27,877 bases of DNA, taken from NCBI RefSeq assembly GCF_026151205.1, contig NW_026971856.1, forward strand, positions 1 to 27,877, read 5' to 3'. Below are positions 1 to 11,272 of this stretch, in pieces. Within the stretch, counting starts at the first letter, position 1. The number at the start of each line of letters is the position of its first letter. The position numbers and the translations under genes are program-made. Under the pieces are notes generated by a model that saw only the letters and a list, made by a program, of their open reading frames with translations, had not been told where the DNA came from and did not search any database. The stretch is from Bolinopsis microptera. Its lineage: Eukaryota; Ctenophora; Tentaculata; Lobata; Bolinopsidae.

Positions 1-801
1 GAAATGATCAAGCAAAAAAGACGAAAACGATTAGCATTTGGGGAAACCTCCAAAAAAGCCCCGGGAAGGGCTGATTATTTGAATTCCCCATTTTCTACCT
101 TTTTTGGCATTTTGATACCCTGACCTTCTATACCCTTTTTTTCAAAAACGAAGACAAAGTCACTGATTTTAAAAACTAAAAATCCTAAGAAGGCTAAATT
201 ACCAAAATTTTAGAAATTTTTAAAATTTTTTATGTCGCTTGCTAATACCCGGGTTTGTTTTGGTAGAAACCGCCCGGGTTAAAATTTTAATTATTCGTGG
301 GTTTCCAACAATAACGTTAATTATAAAAAAGAATTGTTTGCCGCAATTATTCGTTTAGTGTAGTACAGATCAGTCCCTTTTTTTTACGAACCACAATCAA
401 ATAAATTATCTAATTTTAAAATACCCCAACTTTTTTGCAAATTGTCAGGTTGTAAAATGATATTCAATATGCAAATTTCCCCCACTCTCCCTTTAAACAC
501 CGTAAAACTCCCAATAAAACTGCACACAGTGAAAAGGACGCCACCTGCTGGGGGATGAGAGCAAAAACTTTGGTTTACCCTCCTAAACATGACATTTCCT
601 AAAACTTCCCTTTGCGCCCCCCTTTTGTACGGGGGTACCCCCCATTGGGAGGGGGTATGTGCTGGACGGGGGCGCGCTCTCCTCGAACCCCTACCCCAAA
701 GTTAGTGTTTGGAAATTTTTGATTTTGTGTTATCATTAGGTATTTAAATACGGGTAAAAACTGATTAAATATGGGGGAAGTTTGTTTTTGGTCAAGGTTC
801 C

Positions 802-846
802 CCTGCCTGCTGGCTGCTGCTGCTGGTTGCTGGCTGGCTGGCTGCA
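802..846. repeat. CTGG/CTG-type simple repeat
   Basis: A short run of CTG and CTGG units (read on the plus strand) lies inside the homopolymer-rich block. It encodes nothing I can support. Confidence 0.6.
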
Positions 847-3800
847 CCCTAATTTTCAGTGATATATTATCCTGCAAAATTAAAAAGTTATAATGCTCTT
901 GAATCAGTACTTGTACTACAATTTATAAGTTCGGTGGGACTGGGAGCGGGGGCTGGGGTTTTTAACACTTGACCTTGTCCCGTCACCGTTTACGGGTGAA
1001 AAAGAATATTATATTAAACACATTATTTCCCGTTCATAATTTTTTCGAGGGGGGATTTAACCTTGTTTTAGAGTATGACTGCCGAAGTTTTACCTTGTGT
1101 TTCACTGTGCATAAAAATGTGTAATAAATTGGTTTTTATACAATGTCGCCCCATAATACATCTAGCGTCCCCTCAAATTCAATGCAGTTAAAGCTCGCAC
1201 AAAAAAAAGTGAGGCCGGTGGCATTTTTCTTTATAATCTAAAATAAAAAAGGGAAAAAAGAGCATTTTTTATAAAAAAAATAAAATAATTAAAATCCTAT
1301 AATGTGCCATGTAAAAATAAAAAAACCCGTTTTTGTATCACTTAAAAAACTTCTTATCGGTATGTAACCCCAAAAATTGTTTTGTTTAAAAAAAGAAAGC
1401 AGCTTTACCTAGAAATCACCCTTAAAAAATTTTGAAAAGGGGGGGACAAATTTTTGAATGGTTATCCATCACAATCGATGAGTCAGTTTTTTACGGTGAC
1501 ATTTCCAGGGTTTGTCGTCGTTACACGCTATAGATGGGGTTAAAAGTGGTCTGGGTTTCTTTTCCTTTTCTCATTTATCTTCGTATTCTAAGATCCCCAT
1601 AAGGCCTAGCAACCCCTTTTTTTTAAGTTCTAACCCTAAAACAAGTGTTGTTTCCCGGGAAAATTTATTTTAAGAAGAATACGAAAAAAATAAATTTTTC
1701 CACGGGCAAAGTTCACAGAATGAATAGTGTTTAAAACAACCAGTGAACCAAATTTTCTAAGTGGTTATGGTGTTAAAAATTAACCTTATTTTCTCAGAAA
1801 AAAACTACCCGTTTTTGGAAGGAACTTTTTAATCTTTTTTTTTTTAAATGACAGGGGGCCCCTCAGACCCAGAGGTTGATAGCGTTTTATTTATAAATAC
1901 TTACTTAATAGTAAATAACTACTAAAATAAGGTAATACAAACAGCAGACAATGATTTCTGCTGTTGTTAAATAAATGCAACACCGCCCCCGAATATTTCT
2001 AATTGAATGCCTAAAATAGCTACCGTGTTCAGTCCAGTGTTAAAATTCTAGGTCAAATTTCAGTCAAAAAAGTACAATATCGCATGAGGGATTTATTTGT
2101 ATCCCAATCCTTAATTGCTATGATCATGTACAAAGGTGATTTGAACTGACCATATTTAAGTAAAAAAAGTTCACCCGGGAAAAGGGTAAAAATTGAGGTT
2201 AACCCCTATTTATTGAATATCTGGCCAGTCAATCAATGTTAACCTCTAAAACATAATCGTTACAGAGTAAATTTTTTTTACATGCATAGCAGTATATTGA
2301 TAAATAACCCCCGTGTAATATAAGGGCTGTAGCGAGGTTAACAATCAAAAGTTTACATTACTACTACAAATATCAATTATCTTGATAGTTTTTTAACCTC
2401 ATTTTTAAAACAAATTTCGGTTTTAATTTTATTGATTGTTTCCCGAATAAAATATCTAAATTTAAACATCTTCTTTGGGTTAGAACCAAAGCCAAAATTG
2501 AAGGGAAACGATACTTTTTTTTGCCTACAAAATTTTTAAATTGTTTGCAAATATAAAAATTTTTGTCAATAAAATTTTGGGTAACAGTTCAAGAACCCCT
2601 TTGTCCCAAAATTTTTCCCGGCCCCGGGGGTTGTGGCCAGTTTTTTCCCAAAAATTTGGGACTTTTTGGGGAAAAAAGAATTTAAAATAAGTTTAAAGTT
2701 TTGTAATTACGGGTAAACCTCAAACTTTGGGGGGGAAATAATTCCGGAGAAAAGGTTTTCACCCTTTTTATGGGGTTTTTTTTCATACTTGTTCGTCTTC
2801 AGCAGTTTTTATCACATGTGTAAAAAAACGGGGAAAGATTACCATCCCCCCCCTGGCCTTAAGTCCCCCGTTGTTTGGGTTTGAAAAAAGGGGTTTAATT
2901 TTTTTTAAAACTCAAAAAATTGTTTAATTTTCCAAAATTCAATAAGTTTAAAAGGATTCATAAAGGGGCCCCCCAATCTTGAGAGTTAAAAAATTACGTT
3001 TCTAACAAAGAATTACTTTCAGGGCTGGACAGCACCACAAAATCAAAACCACGTCACGCAAGTCGGCCCCGCTTCACCCAAGGGAACCCCAAAAAATCGC
3101 CAAAGACGGACGAAAGTTCTCGCTAAAAGGGCCCCAAAAAGCATCTTTACAAATCCCTTATAAAAACCCCGAAAAAATACGGCGGGGTAACCCCCACCCA
3201 AGGCGGAGGGATAATCCCGCCACCCCCCCCTTTTAAACGTTGTGAGAATAAATTTCAAGTGTGTACACGTACAGTCACAGGGAATGATACCCCAAAAAGG
3301 ATTGTAAAATTTGAAGAGAATCTGCGAAAAACTTGTTGCCACTGGTTAGTGTCCCAAAAATGACCCATTTGTCATATAAAAATTTGAGCCCTTGATACCG
3401 GCTAATTTAAAAGGGCGCTAAAAACGTATGTTTTACGTCGCTGGGATATTAGAAAAAAAATATTGTTTTAGCCGGTCTGTAATCCGTTGGTGACATGTTT
3501 TTAATTCCTTGGTTTGCGTTTTTTCAATTGTAAAAATCCCGATGGAAATTGGGAGAAAGGGGTTTCCGTCAAATCGGGAATGACGTAAAAAAGTGCATTC
3601 AATTTTCCCCCTTAAAAAATTTAAGGGGTTTTTATCAATTAATCTGTCATCTTTAGCCCGGGTGACGATTTTTTTCCCGTTTTTTTACATCCTTTTTTTT
3701 TTGCGCTTAGCTTTGAATTGCATAACTTTGTAATTAAATTTTTTAACTCTTCTTTTAAAAAATTTGCAGTTCTTAACATCCCTTTACACGCTTAAGGGCC

Positions 3801-6800
3801 CCCGTCGGGATTTTTTTAAATTTCTAAACAAAAAACCCCGCCCCTTCGGACGCTTGTGTTGGCGAAAACCCATTCTGTCCTCCCGCCGAATTTCCTCTCA
3901 TTTATTGATGATGTTCAAGGGTTTGAGAACCAAATCGGGTGGTGTAAAGATGTTTGAAAATAAATTTTTTTATAAAGGGGCCCTTTTGGCACCATTTTGG
4001 GGTTCAAAATTTTTAAAAAATCACCATTTTAAGGCCCAATTTTTCTTTACGGGAACCATTTTTAAACCCCAAACTACACATATTACATAAAGACAAAAAT
4101 CTTGCTTTTAAAATCATAAATAAGGTTCTGCACTACCCGAAAAAATGAAGCCCCGAGAATAGGGTTTTGTAAATAAAATGGCAACGGGATTTAAAATTAA
4201 AATCTTTTTCCGCAAACCCGGGGTTCCCTTATATTTTTGATGTCTAAAATTAAAGATTTTTTAATGCTTTCGCATTAAGGATCTTTTTCCCAAACATAAT
4301 CTCTGTAAAAATATGACAAGATTTGGGTGCAAGGGGTTTAAATAAACACCCATCCAGACATGATGGGATTAAACCTTAAAAAAAAGGTTTTCTTCAAAAA
4401 AACACCCTTTTTAATAGCAGGGCCGAAAAAATTTGATCATTTAAAAGTTTTACGGTGGTGCCTGTTCAATTTATCTACGTGACTGATGACGCCAGACCGC
4501 TGAAGCGTGCCAAAATCATTTGGGTTTATTTTAGTAAAATTTAAAAAGAAATTAAAATTTTTGGTTTTCCTTTTTAAAACGGTCATCGATATCGCTTTAA
4601 TTCTCAAACGGGCCAAACCCTTCGTTTTAAAAAAGGTTTTTAAAATTTTTTTCTATTTGATGAATCAGCATCGCCGCACAGTCAAGCGTAAAAAAACTTA
4701 TTTTCCCAAAGACCCCCAGGGAAAAAATTTTGTAAAAAAAACTAGAGCAAATTTTTCCCAACATAAGGGGAGACTTAAATTTTAAAGTTTTTTTTGGCGT
4801 GATTCTTTGTTTATTTTTTACTTTCCCGGGTTGTTTTCGAGATGTAAACTGGTATTTTTTTTTTGAAAAAAAGAATTTTTAATGAGTTTTAATATAAATC
4901 CCCCCTATAAAAAAATTCCCCAGTCCCCATTCTTTCATTATCTTTTTTGTAAAGATAGCAAATTTTATTTTTTAATTGTAATTTTACATTTTAAAAGCTT
5001 TTAATGCTGGTGTGATACTAAAAAATTTAACAAGTTTTGGGTTCCCTTCCGATAATTTAATAAAAAAATACCGAAAATTAGGAATTTTTATTTTGTGGGC
5101 AACTCAGCCAAGCGAGAAAAAAGGAATTTCGTTGAAAATATGTCAGAGACAAGTATTTTCCCTTTGGGGGTGATACGTTTGGTTTTTGGAAAGGGCTTCG
5201 GGGGGGAAAAATTAAAATTTTGAGATGTAAAAAGATACAGTTTTGTATCTTTTTGAAATTATCGTCTGACTTTTTATTAATTCCTTGCCCTTTATTTAAA
5301 AGACTTGGCTAAAAAGGAATAAATTTTTCTTCTTTGGTATCAGAAAATTTATTTTAAAATTTTAATCTGCGCTACCCCTAAAACCCGATATTTTATCAAT
5401 AATTTGGTCAAGATTAAAAATGACGGGGTTTTCTTTTTATACATGATGAATAAGGTTTTGAAACAAAAAAGGGGGACATTTTTCCAGAAACAATCGTTAC
5501 AGAAAAACCCCCCGATTTACCGCGGGTTTGGGGGAAAGGAAACACCCGGGGAAAATGGGGGGGTTTTTGTTTTTTTACATTGTGCATGTTAAGCCCTTTT
5601 TGGGGAAAGGAAAATGGCCGGGAAATTTGGGGGTTTTTACGGTAATTCGGGGTTTTATTTAAAATTTTAAACCATGTACAAAATGTGAAAAAATTGAAAC
5701 CAAATTTTCCCTTTTTTTCCCACTATTTTTAAATTCTTTTTTAAAAATTTTTAAAATTTTTATATGTATATAAATATATATTAAAGCTTTTTTCTTAAGT
5801 TATAAATAAAAACGTTTTTTTTTTTGCGTTGTGAGTTGCCATGTTTTAAAAATTAAAAATTAAATCAAAAACACTTCCCTCAGTAAAAGTGGGGGGGTTT
5901 ACTCTCTGGCCCATGTGAGTTCAGGGGTTTTGTTGTGTTGTAAAATTAAAATTTGACCCCTAGAACGACCCAAAATTTTTTACTTTGACCGTAAAAATTT
6001 GAAAAAAACAAAAAACAGGGGAGGCTTCAGGGCAGTATTGTATTACCAGTGCCCGAAATGATCGCAACCCTCGTTTCCGAATTCTTGGGGTTTTCATTTC
6101 ATCTGAGTAATTACGTTAACATTGAAGCTCGACCCAAAAAACTACTCTGATTTTTCATTTTCAAGACCCAAAGGGGAAATTAAAATCATCCAACCCCTCG
6201 ATATATGAAAAAAGCGTTCTAAATATTTACATCGGTCTGACGATTGAAAGGGGGCCCGTTTAGTGGAAAACGTTTTTTTGGCCTAAAATAAATTAACGAT
6301 GTTTTTTTTCTCCATAAAACCCTTTTATTTTCAAGGGTAAAAGTAACAAATTCTAGACTTTTCCTTTGCCCCCAGAGTTCCTGATACATATTCGCGGGGT
6401 TTTTTCCAGCAAAATTTTACGAAAAATTGGGTCAAAATATCCCCGAATTTTTATTCTCAGAATTGTACTTAATGTCCCCCCTGGGTTTAAAGATCGCTGA
6501 AGGTGCCTCTTTCCCGAACAGGCCCGGGGGACTTACTACAATTCTGAAAGAAAACTTTTACGGGGGTGCGGTGAATATAGTGTTTTAAATTTGGTACGGC
6601 GAGAATTTTATTTTGAAAATTTCGGGCTTGGGTTTTAAATCACTTTTTTGTATAATAAAAAATTTATCACGCGCCGCGAGGGGTACGGAGCGTGTAGACC
6701 CTGAGCTGGCTTGTGATTATACTATTATTATTATTATTTTTGGGAGCGCATGCAGCACGTACGCCAAACTTTCTCAAGTAAAAGTAAACCAACGTGCAGT

Positions 6801-7713
6801 TTTTTCCCAACGTACACAAATTCTTTTAATTTAAACCCAAAATTAAAATAGAAGTGAATTAAAACTCTGACCAAAAAAAACGTGAGTTCTGAGTTTTTTG
6901 CGAAGGGGTTTGGGAATTTCGATTACTTTTATAATAGGGGGGCTTTTCACATTTTACGAAATCACTTTTTAAAAACACTTTTTACACCCCCCCCCCCCTC
7001 CGAAAACGGGTTTACAAATACCCTTAATATAAAAATTTTACGCACATTTGGGGAAAAATCCCGAAGTCGGGTTTGCCTTAAATAATTTAAATGCTACCCG
7101 GGTTGAAATTTGATCACAAAAGGGGTGGGTTTTTAATTCCTCATAAAATTAAAAGGAATTAGGTCAAATTTTTTGTTTGGTTTCTGAAAATTTTTTTGGG
7201 TTTAAAACCAAGGGTTTGGGGGCCCCGAAATAAAAGGGGTTTTTGGGTTTGGGTTTAATTAGTTTGCCGTCACAGCCAAACAAAAAAAAAGGTTAAATTT
7301 ATTTTACGTGATAGTCCAGTGTAGAGGGAAAAAGCGGTTTTTTTGTATTCATCCCCCAAGTTTTTACGCATCGGGGGCTTAAAGTAATAATTTGCCCAAA
7401 CAAAATTTGGGAAAATTTCAGTGTATGAAAAATAGCCCCAAATTAAAGGTTTACCCTCCCGTATCAACCGAAAGCATTTGGAAACCCCCTCCCCCCTCAG
7501 CTGATTCCCGTTTATGTGAACGCCCCCTTTAGGGTTTATCATATATCAGGGGCATAAAATGGATATTGAAAGTGCCAACAAGAATTTTTTTTGCGTATTA
7601 ACCCAGAATTTCTAAAAAAAGATCGGGGGAATGGGGGATAAAAGTAAAACATGCTTTGATCAAAATAAATTCAAACCCAAATTTTATAACCAAACACGAA
7701 ATTACTAACTTTT

Positions 7714-7952
7714 TTAAAATCAGAAATCATGGGATACAACGCCCTTTTTTTTTGTAACAAAATTTCCCTGTTTCCCCAAAAACCCCCAAAATTGGTCATT
7801 AATCAAGGGCCTTTTTGACGTTTTTTCGATTGAATTGCCCCCATCTTTTAAAATCAAAAATTCAGGGATACAAGGGACATTTTATGATAACAAATTCGTT
7901 TCTCCGTTAGACCCGAAAATGGTCTTTAATCAATGGCCTTTGAGTTTTTCGT
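7714..7952. repeat. Diverged tandem duplication of about 130 bp
   Basis: The segment starting at 7,714 (TTTAAAATCAGAAATCATGG) is repeated starting at 7,847 (TTTAAAATCAAAAATTCAGG). Both copies contain a later block, ggtcattaatcaagggcc near 7,793 and ggtctttaatcaatggcc near 7,919. The offset drifts from 133 to 126 bases because of small indels, many in homopolymers. Confidence 0.5.
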
Positions 7953-9297
7953 TTAAAATTTACCCCCTTTTAAACTTAAATGGGGCTTCTCTTTTCCGAA
8001 ATATTTTTGCCAAGTATTAGATATATTTGTATCTGACGAAACGACCCAAAACTTTTTTTTTAAAAAGTACTTTTGGGGCAAAGAAAAAAGGGCACCGATC
8101 CATACCCCCAACAAAAACAATTACAGGCCCCTTTCTATCGACGGGTTAAAGCGCACTGCTATTGCTGCTCTCCCAATCATGCTAAAAAAAGGCTTTCCCA
8201 TTATTCCCCCAAACCACGGCCCCCGGAAACCGGCCCAAATTAAAAGCTTTTCGGTATTTTTTGTTATTTTGAGCTTTAAACGGCTATTTTTTGGGCCACC
8301 GTGGGTATACTCCCAAAGTTTTTTAAAAAATTGCCCAAACTCAACACCTTCAAACTTTTAATTCATAAATCATATTTTTAAATTACCAAAACTTTTTAAA
8401 AAAGCCGAAAATTTTTTTTGATTAGGGAGTTTTACAAAAACCACTGGTGCCCATCGCTCTCAGCATTTCACCAAAACGTTTTAAATAATAAGCGGTTACT
8501 AAACAGCCCCTGCATTTAAAACGACCCTTTTTCCTTGTTTAAAAAGGGATTAAAGGGCTAGCATCCAGCCCAATTAATAAATTACAAAAAATATTAAAAA
8601 AACCCTCTGGCACTTAAAAATTTGGTATTCCTAAGTTTCTGTAAAAAGGACAGTGTGATTTACAAAAATTTTTGATTTAAAGGGTCACACACAGCCAACT
8701 TTTGGCCCGGATTGCTCGGAGCATTGGACAATCACTCCTTTAAAAAAATTCCCCAAATTTTTTTGGTTTTTAATAAAGGGGGGTTTTCATGCAATCCAAC
8801 TTTCCCACCAAATGTAAAATATGGGGAAACCTGGACAGCTGCACGATGGTGAGGGCGGGTAAAGGGGTTTTATGAAGGTAAATTCCAAATTTGTTCTTTC
8901 TTTTTTCCGGTCCCCCAAAGGAGCAGGCCGTTTGGTTCGAACTCCGGGGGGCCCTGGTGGGGCGCCTTTTTTTGGGGTGGGGTTTTGGTTTTTCCTTGGG
9001 TCCTTCTTGGGGGCTTCCCCGTGCGTTCTTGGGAAAAGGGGGTTTTTTTGGGGGGAAAAATTTTTCCTCTATTTTGGGAAAAATTTTGACAAATAGCAAA
9101 AATAAGCAAAGAGTCGAAATTCCTAAATCTCTAACCCGATCTCTAACGGTTTTAAAAACTTTTGTATTATTTTTGGGGATGAGTTTTAAAGTCCCTCTTG
9201 CGCGCAAAGTAGTCGTGAGACTGGGATTTACCGGTTTAAAAAATGGACATAATACAATCTTTTCCCCCGAAACTCGAAAAAAAGTAATTTTTTTTTA

Positions 9298-9860
9298 ATT
9301 TTAGGGTACATGTTGCTTCATAAGTTGTATATAAACATGGCCATTCTGCACAATTGCACACATTCAAAAACCTTTTAGGGCCCTTCATAGCCCAATAACC
9401 AGATACCCATAGTTTTGCATGATTTCTGGAACCGAAAATCAGTTTTTCGCCAATAACTGAAAAAGTAAGCACTTTAAGGCATATGTTTGTTCGGTAAGTC
9501 ATATATTAATATGCTAATTGCGGTTCTTTTGCATCCTGTCTGAAGACTCCATCACGATCATATCGAAAATGGGCCGTTAGCACCACGCCCCAAAAATGGT
9601 TTTTGGCGAATTTATCGAACAAGTAAGGATTTTAGGCCATGTGTTGCTCAATAACTCCTATATAACATGCATATGCGGCTTCGTTCAAGCCTATTTTGAA
9701 GTCCCTACGACCCTTCAGAAGCTAAGGGGTCGGTTACGTTATTGGGTCAATATGGGCGTGGCCCTCCTGGTTTTCTCCACGGTCAAAAAAATGTCTCCAA
9801 ACGAAAATCGTTTAATCATAACTTCGGGAAGGTCTGTGCAAAGTTTCGTGAGTATTTAGA
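9298..9860. repeat. Degenerate tandem repeat, monomer about 155-175 bp, about three copies
   Basis: Related segments start near 9,303 (agggtacatgttgcttcata), 9,476 (aaggcatatgtttgttcggt) and 9,632 (aggccatgtgttgctcaata). Each is followed by a similar 'tatataa...catg' block, and the second and third are preceded by a similar 'gaa(a/c)aagtaag' block. This looks like an old satellite-type or multi-copy repeat. An open frame at 9,596-9,859 plus lies within it and is not considered a gene. Confidence 0.55.
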
Positions 9861-11095
9861 ACATTTGCAGGTTCATTTCCATAAATGTCCATAAATGACT
9901 GGACTACACAACTTTAGAGTTAACTTTAGAGAAAACTTCATAAGTCATTTATCCTCAAATTAAGCTGTTAGTGTCCCATGATCAACCTCTGGCGACAATG
10001 TTTTACGTGAAATGTAAAAATCAGGAGTAATATAAAAAAGGTTTTTTTAGATTAAAGTGCTAGCTCATAGTTTTAGAATTGTATAGATTAACGTTGGTCA
10101 TTTAGCCATCTAACAATCGATCGTGCCGTAGTTTATTTATGTTATGCCACCGATGATAATGCATTTAGGATAACAACTAGGTAAGCCAGGAAGTCTAATT
10201 CAAAACACACCTCACACCGTACACACCTCCATTCAGTAATTTTAACTATTTGGTAGACAGGGTATTTTGGCGGGAATTCTGTTCCCACGGCACTGTTTCT
10301 GATAGAACTACTTCTACTAATGGTCCCAGAGGAACGGCCGTAAAGTAGCCAGACTTCTTGTCTCCTGTACTGGCAGACACTTGCAGATTAAGTTTAGAAA
10401 TTTCGCTATGCTATAAATATAATTGCTCTCGGAATTGAACAAACTCCTACTTATCTGTATCCTTTCTAAATTCGTTAGAGTTTCATGGACTGGGGAAAAA
10501 TAATCGGTACAGTCTCCCTGCTTGTGTAATTAAGCAATGAAAACAATCCAAAATTATCACATATGACATAAGTATTAAGTTGTAATAGCAGAAACTTTCT
10601 AACCGTACATTCACCCGCCACTGTTCAAGAACCTATATCACTGTTTAAAATCATGACGTGAGCACTGTACATCCAATCAGCTATTCCTTTAGTTAGGATG
10701 ATAGCCAAAACTATAAGGATTTTGGAGAACTAGGGTAATAGTCATAATTCTAAATTTGAGTGAGTTACACGTGTTTTATTGACGATGATAAACATTTGTA
10801 ATGTAAATTACGCTATGCAAGCGCGCACTGAGGGACTTTATGACGTCACGAGGCCACAGCTTATTATTGCAATAACACGCGTTACACGTACGCTAGAGAG
10901 TTGGTTCTTTCGGCGATACGATTCTTTACCAGTTTGTCACAGCTGATTTAAATCTTAGCCAAATTGGAGACTACAAATTTTTCAGTTAACTGGTCCTTTA
11001 ATAGTTATAATTATGGTGAATGGGGGCGAGTGGTTTCAACAATATCTGGTAGAACACTATAAGGATTTATGGCCTCCATTCTCCCTGGACCATAC
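9861..11095. other. No gene seen; expected position of the phosphatase 3' exons
   Basis: This is ordinary-looking AT-rich sequence just downstream (on the minus strand) of the last phosphatase exon I could place. I searched the minus strand by eye for the expected next block of a PPP phosphatase, a 'TVFSxSxYCG'-like loop, and did not find it. Two minus-strand frames stay open for about 130-240 bases between 10,142 and 10,400, but their translations resemble nothing I know. Confidence 0.4.
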
Positions 11096-11272
11096 TGGAA
11101 GCCTGCCTGTTTAACCTCGTGTGCTCTGATTACATGAGAGAGTTTATTTCTCTTCAGAAATGCTTCTAAGCCTCTCGAGAGAAAAGGTAGGCCGTTCCTC
11201 GCCGATGGTTTGCGATTAAAACCTCCAGAGTCTTTTACTTCCTCTTTAGTTTGTGTATCAAGTTCATCCTCT
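11096..11272 (-). CDS. Phosphatase exon 13: RAHE motif; last exon found
   Basis: The acceptor is CCTACAG. It encodes an acidic start ([17 protein letters not shown]), then [20 protein letters not shown] and QAGF. The donor CCA|GTATGG is inferred; reading through would reach a stop about 25 codons later without any PPP C-terminal motif. The remaining C-terminus is not located. Confidence 0.85.

Larger units (their letters stand above)
1..9297. other. Homopolymer-rich stretch with no recognisable gene; probably low-quality consensus
   Basis: This AT-rich block is full of runs of four or more identical bases of all four kinds, often placed back to back (for example around 2,600-2,660, 5,500-5,640 and 6,980-7,000). 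No open frame in it has a recognisable domain or plausible composition. The longer ones (for example 8,770-9,207 minus, 8,891-9,298 plus) are translated homopolymers. Islands such as 1,880-2,150 and 2,215-2,400 look like normal genomic sequence. The texture changes abruptly near 9,297 to ordinary sequence. I infer poor base calling or single-pass consensus rather than biology. Any gene here, including the missing 3' exons of the phosphatase, would be unreadable. Confidence 0.6.

Noticed and set aside
1-9297. Many open frames of 60-110 codons (for example 3,043-3,342 minus, 3,764-4,090 plus, 4,507-4,785 plus)
   Set aside because: No domain, no splice-compatible context, extreme composition and probable base-calling errors.
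8770-9298. Overlapping open frames of 79-145 codons on both strands
   Set aside because: They sit in the homopolymer-rich block and translate to runs of Phe, Gly, Lys and Pro. Both strands are open because of composition, not selection.
10142-10400. Two minus-strand frames open for 130-240 bases, considered as the phosphatase C-terminal exon
   Set aside because: Neither translation contains the expected SAPNY/SSHY-type loop, and I could not choose an acceptor that fits the phase from exon 13 with any confidence.
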